In this document: positions 32,964 to 39,622 of the stretch, in pieces
Numbering within the stretch: the first letter of the stretch is position 1
Layout of the letters: each line of letters opens with the position of its first letter
DNA from: Verrucomicrobiia bacterium
Lineage (GTDB): Bacteria > Verrucomicrobiota > Verrucomicrobiia > Limisphaerales > JADLHS01
Assembly: GCA_011525685.1 (NCBI GenBank)
Contig: WYBW01000079.1
Location: 1-39,622, forward strand
Length of the DNA: 39,622 nt
Direction: 5' to 3'
Notes under the pieces: generated by a model
Database searches by the model: none
What the model was told of the DNA's origin: nothing
The model's input: only the letters and a program-made list of their open reading frames with translations
Translations under genes and position numbers: made by a program

Positions 32964-33181
32964 AATGGCGCGAACACATCGCAAGCGATCCGCTGATCTT
33001 GCGAGGCAAGCCGTGCATCAAGGGAACGCGTATTCCGGTTGCCTTGATTCTCGGCTATCTGGCCTCCGGGCGAAGTGCCGACACGATTCTGCAGGAGTTT
33101 CCCGACTTGAAGCCGGACGATGTCAAAGCTTGCCTTGATTACGCGCGCGAGTTGGCTGATTTCCACGCCGTTGCGGCATGA
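32954..33181 (+). CDS. DUF433 antitoxin
   Basis: The 75-residue DUF433 protein has the family hallmark DPLILRGKPCIKGTRIPV, followed by a helix-turn-helix-like part (ILGYLASGRSADTILQEFPD and LKPDDVKACLDYA). DUF433 proteins are antitoxins of DUF5615 toxins and usually bind their own promoter. GAGG lies 7 bases upstream of ATG 32954; ATG 32960 is possible. It overlaps the upstream small gene and, by ATGA, the DUF5615 gene downstream. Confidence 0.9.
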   Translation: MVMKWREHIASDPLILRGKPCIKGTRIPVALILGYLASGRSADTILQEFPDLKPDDVKACLDYARELADFHAVAA

Positions 33182-33546
33182 GTCTGCGCCTGTTCAGCGA
33201 CCAGTGTGTTCCGCGCGAGATTACCGATATCCTGACGCAAGCGGGCCACGAAGTGATTCGCCTGCGGCACGTGCTGCCAATAGTCAGCGTTGATCCTGCA
33301 GTCATCGCGAAAGCTCAGGATCTTAATGCAGTACTCGTTTCATTGAACGGAGATTTCGCGGATATTGTTGCCTATCCACCCGATTCTTTCGGCGGGATTA
33401 TCGCCATCCAGTTGCACAATCACCCGGAAATCATTCCAACCCTGATGCAGCGATTGGTGGCATTCTTGAAAGCCAATCCTGAACAGAGCTTCTATCGAGG
33501 CAAGCTGTTGGTCGTCGAAGCACACCGCATCCGCGTGCGCCAGTAA
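33178..33546 (+). CDS. DUF5615 PIN-like toxin
   Basis: The 122-residue DUF5615 protein has a PIN-like nuclease fold. LRLFSDQCVPREITDIL carries the first acidic residue (D8), HVLPIVSVDPAVIAKAQ the middle part, and VLVSLNGDFADIV the later Asp of the active centre. Its partner is the DUF433 protein whose stop it overlaps (ATGA). Such toxins are thought to cut RNA, but the target is unknown. It is followed 17 bp later by the PIG-L gene, which is probably unrelated. Confidence 0.88.
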   Translation: MSLRLFSDQCVPREITDILTQAGHEVIRLRHVLPIVSVDPAVIAKAQDLNAVLVSLNGDFADIVAYPPDSFGGIIAIQLHNHPEIIPTLMQRLVAFLKANPEQSFYRGKLLVVEAHRIRVRQ

Positions 33547-33563
33547 ACGTCCCTGCCGATTCT

Positions 33564-34427
33564 ATGAACCCGAACCCCTACTTGAAGTTCGTCAGCGATA
33601 GCGTTCAACTCATTAACGCAGCCAGATCCTTGCCCCTCGGCGGTTTTCCGCCGGCGCCCCGGCCCACGTTGTCGCCGGAGGCGCCCAAAGCGCTGTTCTT
33701 TGCACCACATCCTGACGATGAAACCATCGTCGGGGCGATGGCTTTGCGGATCTTCCGCGAGGCGAGGATGAACTTGGTCAACGTTGCCGTCACCCAGGGC
33801 AGCAAGAAGGAACGGCAGGCTGAGCGACTCGTAGAGTTAAGGAACGCCTGCAACTATCTCGGGTACGGTTTGCAGACGACCGTTCCCAATGGCTTGGAGA
33901 AAGTCGGTGTCAAGACCCGGCAAAATGAGCCGCAACGCTGGGCCGAAATGGTAAAGGTGATCGCGGACATTCTCGCGAAGCATACTCCGAAGGTGATTCT
34001 TTTTCCTCACGAGCGAGACTGGAACGGCACGCACATCGGCGTCCATTATCTCGTCACCGATGCGCTGAAACAAATGCCGGCGGACTTCGAGTGTTACACC
34101 GTCGAGACGGAATTCTGGGGTGCGATGGACGATCCGAATCTGATGGTCGAAGTCAGCGCCGAGGATCTGGCCGACCTGATCGCCGCCACGACATTTCATG
34201 TCGGCGAGGTCAACCGTAATCCGTATCACCTGTTGTTGCCGGCCTGGATGATGGACAACGTTCGGCGCGGGGCGGAACTGGTGGGCGGGCAAGGCGGAGC
34301 GGCGCCGGACTTCACGTTCGCGGCGCTCCATCGTCTGCGCAAGTGGTCGCAGGGTCAGCTCAACCAGGTGCTGACGGGTGGAAAGTTCCTTTCGAAATCC
34401 GAGAACCCGGCCTCGCTTTTCCCGTGA
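33564..34427 (+). CDS. PIG-L (LmbE-like) deacetylase
   Basis: The 287-residue zinc-dependent deacetylase belongs to the PIG-L/LmbE family, which removes acetyl groups from N-acetylglucosamine-type sugars. The zinc and catalytic motif is clear (LFFAPHPDDETIVGAMA, residues ~44-60). The second zinc His motif follows in RDWNGTHIGVHYLV. No signal peptide is seen. The guanine deaminase gene starts within its stop codon (GTGA), so they form a two-gene unit. The substrate is unknown; pairing with a guanine deaminase might point to nucleotide-sugar or nucleoside salvage (inference). Confidence 0.88.
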   Translation: MNPNPYLKFVSDSVQLINAARSLPLGGFPPAPRPTLSPEAPKALFFAPHPDDETIVGAMALRIFREARMNLVNVAVTQGSKKERQAERLVELRNACNYLGYGLQTTVPNGLEKVGVKTRQNEPQRWAEMVKVIADILAKHTPKVILFPHERDWNGTHIGVHYLVTDALKQMPADFECYTVETEFWGAMDDPNLMVEVSAEDLADLIAATTFHVGEVNRNPYHLLLPAWMMDNVRRGAELVGGQGGAAPDFTFAALHRLRKWSQGQLNQVLTGGKFLSKSENPASLFP

Positions 34428-34891
34428 AGGCGGAGTTCATGCGCGAGGCCATCCGCATCTCGATCCGGAAAATGCGGAGCAACCATGGCGGTCCGTTTGG
34501 CGCGGTTGTTGTGCGTCGCGGAAAGATTGTCGGGCGCGGATGGAATCGTGTGACCTCCACGAATGATCCCACAGCTCACGCCGAAGTGATGGCCATTCGA
34601 CAAGCGTGCCGGCGGCTGAAGACGTTTCAACTGGCGGACTGCGACATTTACGCCAGTTGCGAACCGTGCCCGATGTGTCTTGCGGCGATTTACTGGGCGC
34701 GGATTCGGCGGGTGTTCTACGCCAACGCGCAGAAGGACGCGGCGAGCATTGGTTTCGACGATGGTCTGATTTATCACGAACTTCTGCAGCCCGCTTCCCG
34801 TCGCAAGATTCCCATGAAACAATTCCTCCGAAACGAAGCCATCAAGGCCTTCACCGAGTGGAAGCGCAAAGCCGATAAAACACTCTATTGA
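34424..34891 (+). CDS. guaD: Guanine deaminase
   Basis: The 155-residue zinc deaminase of the CDA superfamily closely resembles Bacillus-type GuaD, which converts guanine to xanthine. Signature regions are GGPFGAVVVRRGKIVG, the zinc/catalytic STNDPTAHAEVMAIR and CEPCPMCLAAIYWARI, then the family-specific DAASIGFDDGLIYHEL. The proposed start is GTG 34424, which overlaps the PIG-L stop; ATG 34439 is the next choice and gives MREAIRISIRK. The match to GuaD is much better than to tRNA adenosine deaminase because of the NDPTAHAE and IGFDDxxIY parts. Confidence 0.9.
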   Translation: MKAEFMREAIRISIRKMRSNHGGPFGAVVVRRGKIVGRGWNRVTSTNDPTAHAEVMAIRQACRRLKTFQLADCDIYASCEPCPMCLAAIYWARIRRVFYANAQKDAASIGFDDGLIYHELLQPASRRKIPMKQFLRNEAIKAFTEWKRKADKTLY

Positions 34892-34952
34892 CCAGCGTTG
34901 GCGCAGACTTTCATTCTAGCAGCATCGCCCGGAATCGTCTGGATGCCGCGAT

Positions 34953-35085
34953 GTAGCGGAGGTTTCCAACTTGCTGTGTCGCGGATTTCCAATCCGCCCG
35001 CCGTGGAAGACTGCGTCGCCCTCCGGCGGTCGGGCAGTCTGCCGCATGGAATTCGGCGATACGGCGGGCTGGAAACCTGCGCTAC
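34953..35085. repeat. 133-bp palindromic element, copy 3 (family A)
   Basis: Starts GTAGCGGAGGTTTCC and ends GGAAACCTGCGCTAC. It has the same length and internal order of palindromes as the copies at 39 and 5021; the two centres are unrelated. It sits in the 319-bp gap between guaD and the Tat-exported isomerase-like gene. Nothing else is recognisable in that gap. Confidence 0.88.
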
Positions 35086-35210
35086 GAGCGTTCTCGCCGG
35101 GCAAAACTGAGGCACCACGAGATCCCTGAATTTTCCGGTTGCCGATTCTTCGGCTGCGGGACTAATGTCGCATTGGTGGTTCGGGTATTTCAAAACCAAT
35201 GGGCAAAGTC

Positions 35211-36680
35211 ATGAACACACAAATCTCAAGGCGTTGTTTCCTCACTTCCACGGCGGCGGGCATCGTCTCATGCGGTGTCATCGCTGGTTTCGCCCAACGA
35301 CTGGCTGCGGCCACGTCCGCGCCGCAATTGGGTCCTAAATCCAAGGTCCGCGTCGGCAAAATCTATCTGGGCAACCAGCATCCGGGTTGGCCTGCGTTCA
35401 ACGTGGACCTGCCGGGCGAAATGAAACGATACGAAGACAATCTGGCCAAACTTGCGCCAAAGCTTGGCGATGTGGAATTCGTGGACGTTGGTCTCATTGG
35501 CAACGCGCCGCAACTCGCGCAGGCCAAGGAACAGTTCAAGAACGTGGACGGCATTCTCGTCATGCATCTGACGATGGGCATCGGCGGACACCTGCAAAGC
35601 CTGATGGAGTTGGGCATCCCGATTGTGCTGTTCAGCCTGCCCTACACCGGCCACGAATGGCACACCATCGCGAGCTGGCAGCGGCAGGGCAAACTCATCG
35701 AGGTCTTTCCCACCAGCCGGTTCGAGGACGTGCTGGTGGCCATCCGACCCTTCCGCGCGCTGCATCGGCTCAAGGAAGCCCGCATCCTGCACGTGAATCA
35801 AAGTCCCGCCGATCCTGACTACTGCAACGCCATCAAGGAAAAGTTCGGGACCGACATCAAAAACATCAGCCTGCCCGAGTTGCAGAAAGCTTACGAAGCC
35901 GCGGATCAAAGCGAAGCCATGGCCGACTGCCGTCGCTGGATGGATGAGGCGGAAAAGATCGTTGAGCCGACGAGGGAGGAGATCCTCAAAAGCTCATTGA
36001 TGTTCATTGCCATGCGAAACCTTCTGGCTGAACACGAGGCGGAGTTGGTGACGATGAACTGCCTCGGGATGAATCTGATTGGCCGCGGCATGGGCTATCC
36101 CTGCCTCGGGTTTGTGCGGTTGAACAACCTGGGCCTGGGCGGTGTGTGCGAGGCGGATTTGAAATCCAGCATGACGCATCTCATCTTCAGCCATCTCGTC
36201 GGGAAGCCCGGCTTTGTCACCGACCCGGTGTTCGATCTCTCGACGTCGAGCATCATCCACGCGCATTGCGTGGCGGCGACGCAGATGGAAGGGCCGGACT
36301 CGCCCGCCGCCGCTTACCATATCCGCAGTCATCTGGAGGACGGCAAGGGCGCGTCGCTGCAAGTTCGGATGCCGATCGGTCGCCCGCTCACGATGGCGCG
36401 GCTTATCGGGACCGACAAACTGCTGTTTGCGACCGGCGAGGCCACGGACAGCCCGTTCGTGGATTACGGCTGCCGCACCAAGCTGACCATGAAGGTGCAA
36501 AACATCGAGCGCATGCTGGAAAACTGGTCCTGCGGTCTGCACCGCGTCGTGTTCTACGGCGACCATACTCAAGATGTCCGCCGCTTCTGCCGCTTCGCAC
36601 AAGTCCGCCTCCTGCACGAGGGCGTGGACGATTTGCAGAAGGTGGACGGACTGGAGTGGGAACCGCACGTTCACGCCTGA
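35211..36680 (+). CDS. Tat-exported L-fucose/arabinose isomerase-like protein
   Basis: The 489-residue protein has a twin-arginine signal (ISRRCFLTSTAAGIVSCG), then a fold like L-fucose/L-arabinose isomerases. Recognisable segments are VDGILVMHLTMGIGGHLQSL, the putative metal ligands in GGVCEADLKSSMTHLIF, and HCVAATQMEGPDSP. ATG 35211 is preferred; ATG 35199 would add four residues. Sugar isomerases normally work in the cytosol, so export suggests a periplasmic role or a non-enzymatic binding role. It stands alone; the family A repeat is upstream. Confidence 0.8.
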   Translation: MNTQISRRCFLTSTAAGIVSCGVIAGFAQRLAAATSAPQLGPKSKVRVGKIYLGNQHPGWPAFNVDLPGEMKRYEDNLAKLAPKLGDVEFVDVGLIGNAPQLAQAKEQFKNVDGILVMHLTMGIGGHLQSLMELGIPIVLFSLPYTGHEWHTIASWQRQGKLIEVFPTSRFEDVLVAIRPFRALHRLKEARILHVNQSPADPDYCNAIKEKFGTDIKNISLPELQKAYEAADQSEAMADCRRWMDEAEKIVEPTREEILKSSLMFIAMRNLLAEHEAELVTMNCLGMNLIGRGMGYPCLGFVRLNNLGLGGVCEADLKSSMTHLIFSHLVGKPGFVTDPVFDLSTSSIIHAHCVAATQMEGPDSPAAAYHIRSHLEDGKGASLQVRMPIGRPLTMARLIGTDKLLFATGEATDSPFVDYGCRTKLTMKVQNIERMLENWSCGLHRVVFYGDHTQDVRRFCRFAQVRLLHEGVDDLQKVDGLEWEPHVHA

Positions 36681-36880
36681 GCGAACCAACAGAACCCAAG
36701 CGCTCGTCGTCTGGCGGCCGTACGCTGAGAAGCGGTCGTTCCCGCAGCAGGAAGATTTCTGCCGCGGCCATTCCTGGTTTGACCTCAAACGCTCGGTTGT
36801 TAGCCTTGCCCGCGCATGACGGTCGCAGTTGCTTCACGCTGCCGGACTGGAGCGCAGTCCGAGGGCCGTTTCATCCCCGC

Positions 36881-39622
36881 ATGAGAAACCATCTTCCAAT
36901 GCCCCGCCACTTTGCGTCGGCGCTGGTGGTACTGAGCTTTGCCCTCATCCAGGAGAACGCGAATCCCGCCTCCTGGGCCACCAATGGCCCGATGTCCACC
37001 GAGCGATACTTTCACACGGCGACCTTGCTGCAAAACGGGCAGGTCTTGATCACGGGCGGCCTCAGCGACAGCGGCCACCTCGCCGGTGCCGATGTTTATG
37101 ATCCGGCAACGGGCAAGTGTACGCCGACAGGTTCGATGGCGACCGCCCGCCGTTATCACACCGCCACGTTGTTGCCGAATGGCAAAGTGCTGGTGGCTGG
37201 AGGGCAGATGGCCGGCTCCGGCGTTACGGCCAGTGTCGAACTTTATGACCCGGCCAGCGGCACATGGGCTTCCACCGGTTCGCTGACCAATGCGCGCTAT
37301 GTCCACACGGCGACATTGCTGCCGAATGGCAAGGTCCTGGTCACCGGCGGGCGCGGCAGTGGCGGCAGACTGGCCTCCGCGGAACTTTACGACCCGGCCA
37401 CGGGTCGCTGGTCGCCAACCGGTTCATTGGCCAACGCGCGTTACGGACACACGACCACTTTGTTGGCTGACGGGCGTGCGCTGGCGGTTGGCGGCTACGA
37501 TGATTTTGCCTCCAGCCCTCTGGCCAGTGCGGAGGTTTACAATCCGTCGAGCGGTGCGTGGACGGCCACCGGCTCCCTGGGAACGGCACGAGATTCCCAT
37601 ATCGCCACGTTGCTGCCGAATGGAAAAGTGGTGGTGGCAGGCGGCTTCGGCAGCGGCAGGCTTTCCAGCGCGGAACTCTACGATCCTACCAGCGGCGTCT
37701 GGACAGCGACCGGCGCGCTCGGCACGGCCCGCGAATTGCACTCGGCCACTTTACTGCCTGACGGCAAGGTGCTGGTCGCTGGAGGCAACGGCAACAGCGG
37801 CTCGCTTTCCACGGCGCAGCTCTACGATCCGAACGCCGGCACTTGGACAACGACGAGTGCCTTGACCACGAACCGGAGCGCGCACACCGCGACATTGCTG
37901 CCGAGCGGGCGCGTGCTGGTCACGGGAGGCGAGGACAATATCGGCAATCTGCTGGCTGGCACGGAGGTTTACGAATGGGCAAGCGCCACGTGGACCGGAA
38001 CGGCCGCGTTGAGCGCCCCGCGTCGTAATCACACCGCGACCACGTTGCCGGACGGGCAGGTGTTGATCGCCGGCGGCTTCGGAAGCAACGGGGCCACCAA
38101 CCGCGCGGACATTTTCAATCCTGTTACCGGCGTATGGACGCCAACCGGTTCGTTGATCACCGCGCGCGAATGGCACACGGCGACGTTGCTGGCCAATGGC
38201 AAGGTGCTTTTTTCCGGCGGCTCCAACAGTGCGAGCGGCTTTCTCGCCGATGCGGAACTTTACGATCCAGCCGCGGGAACGAACCAATCCACTGGCGCAA
38301 TTTCTGTTGGCCGGCGCGAGCACACCGCCACGTTGCTGCCCGATGGCCGGGTGTTGGTGGCGGGCGGCCAGGCCAGCAGTGGCATCACCAACAGTGCCCA
38401 ACTGTTTGATCCGACCAATGGCACGTGGACAACCACCGGCTCGCTCGGCACTCGTCGCAAGGGCCACACCGCCACCTTGCTGCCCAACGGAAAAGTGCTG
38501 GTGGCCGGAGGCACGAGCACCAGCGGCGTGACCAACCGGGCGGAACTTTACGATCCTGAATCTGGCACCTGGACACCGACCGGTTCCCTGGCGAATGCGC
38601 GCACGGCACACACGGCCACCTTGCTGCCCAATGGCAAGGTCCTCGTGGCGGGCGGCATCGGCATCAATGGTGTGACGAATCGGGCCGAGCTTTACGACAT
38701 CACCAGTGGGATCTGGACCGTGACTGGATCAATGATCAACGCCCGCAGCGAACACACCGCCACGTTGCTGCCCAACGGGAGCGTTTTGATCACCGGTGGC
38801 GTTGGCAACAGCAGCATCACCAATCGGGCTGAGGTGTATGTGCCCGCGACCGGCACCTGGTCAACGACCAGCCCGCTGTCCACGGCGCGCGCGTATCACA
38901 CCGCGACCTTGTTGCCCAACGGCAAAGTGATGGTCGCCGGCGGTGCGGGCACGAGTGGTCTGCTGTCCAGCACGGAACTCTATGACACCGGACTCAGTTT
39001 CAGCAATTCCTGGCAACCGCAGATAGCCACGGTGAATGCGCCACTCGCTCTGAACGCCAACCTTACCCTCACAGGCTCAAAGCTTCGTGGCGTTTCCGGT
39101 GCTTCGAGCGGACAGGGTCAGGATTCGGCAGCCGATTATCCCTTGGTGCAACTGCGGAGTTTGGAGAACGAGCGTTCGGCGTTTCTGCTTGCGGCGAACT
39201 GGTCCATAAATTCGTTCGCCTCAGTGCCAGCAACCAACTTCCCTGTTGGGCACTACCTGGTGACTGTGTTTGTCAATGGCATTCCGGGCACGTCCAGCGT
39301 GGTTCGGATTGACACGACGCCGCCCGCGACCGCGCCGCAGGCGACGACCCTGGCCGCTACCAGCATCGGGGCGAGCAATGCGACCTTGAATGCCACGGTG
39401 AATCCGGGCGGCGCGGCTACGACGGTTTACTTTCAGTACGGTTTGACGACCAATTACAACTCCGTGACCATGGCGAGCGATCTGCCGGCTGGCTCGACCA
39501 ATGTGAGCGTCAGCACAAGCGTAAGCGGTCTTACGCCCGGCACGATTTATCACTTCCGCGTCGTCGCGACCAACGCGGTCGGCACCAATGCTGGAGGCAA
39601 CCTCACATTTGTCACCGCACCA
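36881..39622 (+). CDS. Secreted kelch-repeat protein with Fn3-like domain, 3' end outside window
   Basis: The frame is open for 914 codons from ATG 36881 to the last base. It begins with a signal-like segment (FASALVVLSFALIQ). Fourteen kelch-type units of about 48 residues follow, each with HTATLLPNGKVLVAGG-like and AELYDPATGTW-like strands, from about 37010 to 38990. A beta-sandwich region and a fibronectin type III-like domain (ATLNATVNPGGAATTVYFQY, TIYHFRVVATNAVGTN) come after. Fourteen units suggest two seven-bladed propellers (inference). It is likely a cell-surface or secreted protein. The C-terminus, perhaps with a sorting signal, lies outside the window. Confidence 0.85.
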   Translation, partial: MRNHLPMPRHFASALVVLSFALIQENANPASWATNGPMSTERYFHTATLLQNGQVLITGGLSDSGHLAGADVYDPATGKCTPTGSMATARRYHTATLLPNGKVLVAGGQMAGSGVTASVELYDPASGTWASTGSLTNARYVHTATLLPNGKVLVTGGRGSGGRLASAELYDPATGRWSPTGSLANARYGHTTTLLADGRALAVGGYDDFASSPLASAEVYNPSSGAWTATGSLGTARDSHIATLLPNGKVVVAGGFGSGRLSSAELYDPTSGVWTATGALGTARELHSATLLPDGKVLVAGGNGNSGSLSTAQLYDPNAGTWTTTSALTTNRSAHTATLLPSGRVLVTGGEDNIGNLLAGTEVYEWASATWTGTAALSAPRRNHTATTLPDGQVLIAGGFGSNGATNRADIFNPVTGVWTPTGSLITAREWHTATLLANGKVLFSGGSNSASGFLADAELYDPAAGTNQSTGAISVGRREHTATLLPDGRVLVAGGQASSGITNSAQLFDPTNGTWTTTGSLGTRRKGHTATLLPNGKVLVAGGTSTSGVTNRAELYDPESGTWTPTGSLANARTAHTATLLPNGKVLVAGGIGINGVTNRAELYDITSGIWTVTGSMINARSEHTATLLPNGSVLITGGVGNSSITNRAEVYVPATGTWSTTSPLSTARAYHTATLLPNGKVMVAGGAGTSGLLSSTELYDTGLSFSNSWQPQIATVNAPLALNANLTLTGSKLRGVSGASSGQGQDSAADYPLVQLRSLENERSAFLLAANWSINSFASVPATNFPVGHYLVTVFVNGIPGTSSVVRIDTTPPATAPQATTLAATSIGASNATLNATVNPGGAATTVYFQYGLTTNYNSVTMASDLPAGSTNVSVSTSVSGLTPGTIYHFRVVATNAVGTNAGGNLTFVTAP
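37010..38990 (+). repeat. Fourteen tandem kelch-coding repeats, ~144-bp period
   Basis: The recurring core is CACACCGCCACGTTGCTGCC followed by an AAYGGCAARGTGCTGGT-type stretch, spaced about 144-150 bp. Unit-to-unit DNA similarity is high, which favours gain or loss of units by recombination. All are in frame with the kelch protein. Confidence 0.8.

Noticed and set aside
37010..38990. CRISPR-like or satellite array
   Set aside because: The period is ~144 bp and every unit is in frame, encoding kelch strands in one open reading frame.

Overview
The window looks like a chromosomal segment of a Verrucomicrobiota bacterium, probably of the Pedosphaera/Limisphaera type. This is an inference from gene content and repeats. 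The gene content includes DUF1080 and TIGR03067 proteins, a ThuA-like protein, TIM-barrel epimerases and a Tat-exported sugar isomerase homologue. Three 133-bp palindromic elements, when translated, give the 'ADFQSA/ADWKSA' peptides that I recall from verrucomicrobial genomes. The DNA is GC-rich, so long antisense shadow ORFs are common. No rRNA, tRNA, CRISPR array or insertion sequence with a transposase was seen.

Region 1 (1-12.9 kb) is a hydrogen-metabolism island. A plus-strand operon encodes a cytosolic group-3-like (Mvh-type) [NiFe] hydrogenase: MvhD, small subunit and large subunit. A ~430-bp composite repeat lies between the small- and large-subunit genes. Facing it on the minus strand is hypA, a six-subunit Ech-like group-4 membrane hydrogenase (NuoL-, NuoH-, NuoB-, NuoC-, NuoD- and NuoI-like subunits), a GltD/NfnB-like flavoprotein and hypB. 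The NuoB-like small subunit is fused in frame to a GNAT acetyltransferase domain. Together these genes could move electrons between H2, ferredoxin and NAD(P)H and couple this to an ion gradient. No Hdr subunit, no large-subunit endopeptidase and no hypCDEF are in the window.

Region 2 (13.3-23.0 kb) holds a LOG-family gene and a sigma-54 activator (GAF-AAA-Fis). The activator is divergent from a four-gene operon: a thioredoxin-like protein lacking one active-site Cys, an RND adaptor, an RND pump and an outer-membrane factor. A near-consensus -24/-12 promoter precedes this operon. A weaker -24/-12 candidate precedes hypA, so the activator might also touch the hydrogenase genes. The outer-membrane factor has palindromic repeats inside its N-terminal coding region.

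Region 3 (23.2-26.1 kb, minus strand) is a carbohydrate operon: sugar epimerase, DUF1080-TIGR03067 protein and ThuA-like protein.

Region 4 (26.4-29.8 kb) is a two-gene unit that I cannot name. One protein has a C-terminal three-helix core resembling MotA/TolQ/ExbB. Its translationally coupled partner has one N-terminal membrane helix carrying an Asp (as in MotB/ExbD), a long coiled coil and a degenerate trypsin-like domain. This is the best candidate for an undescribed system here, together with the hydrogenase-GNAT fusion.

Region 5 (29.8-39.6 kb) holds a mono-haem protein, a ROK-like protein, a DUF433/DUF5615 toxin-antitoxin locus with an extra antitoxin-like gene, a PIG-L deacetylase overlapping a guanine deaminase, a Tat-exported fucose-isomerase-like protein, and the first 914 codons of a secreted kelch-repeat/Fn3 protein that runs off the end.
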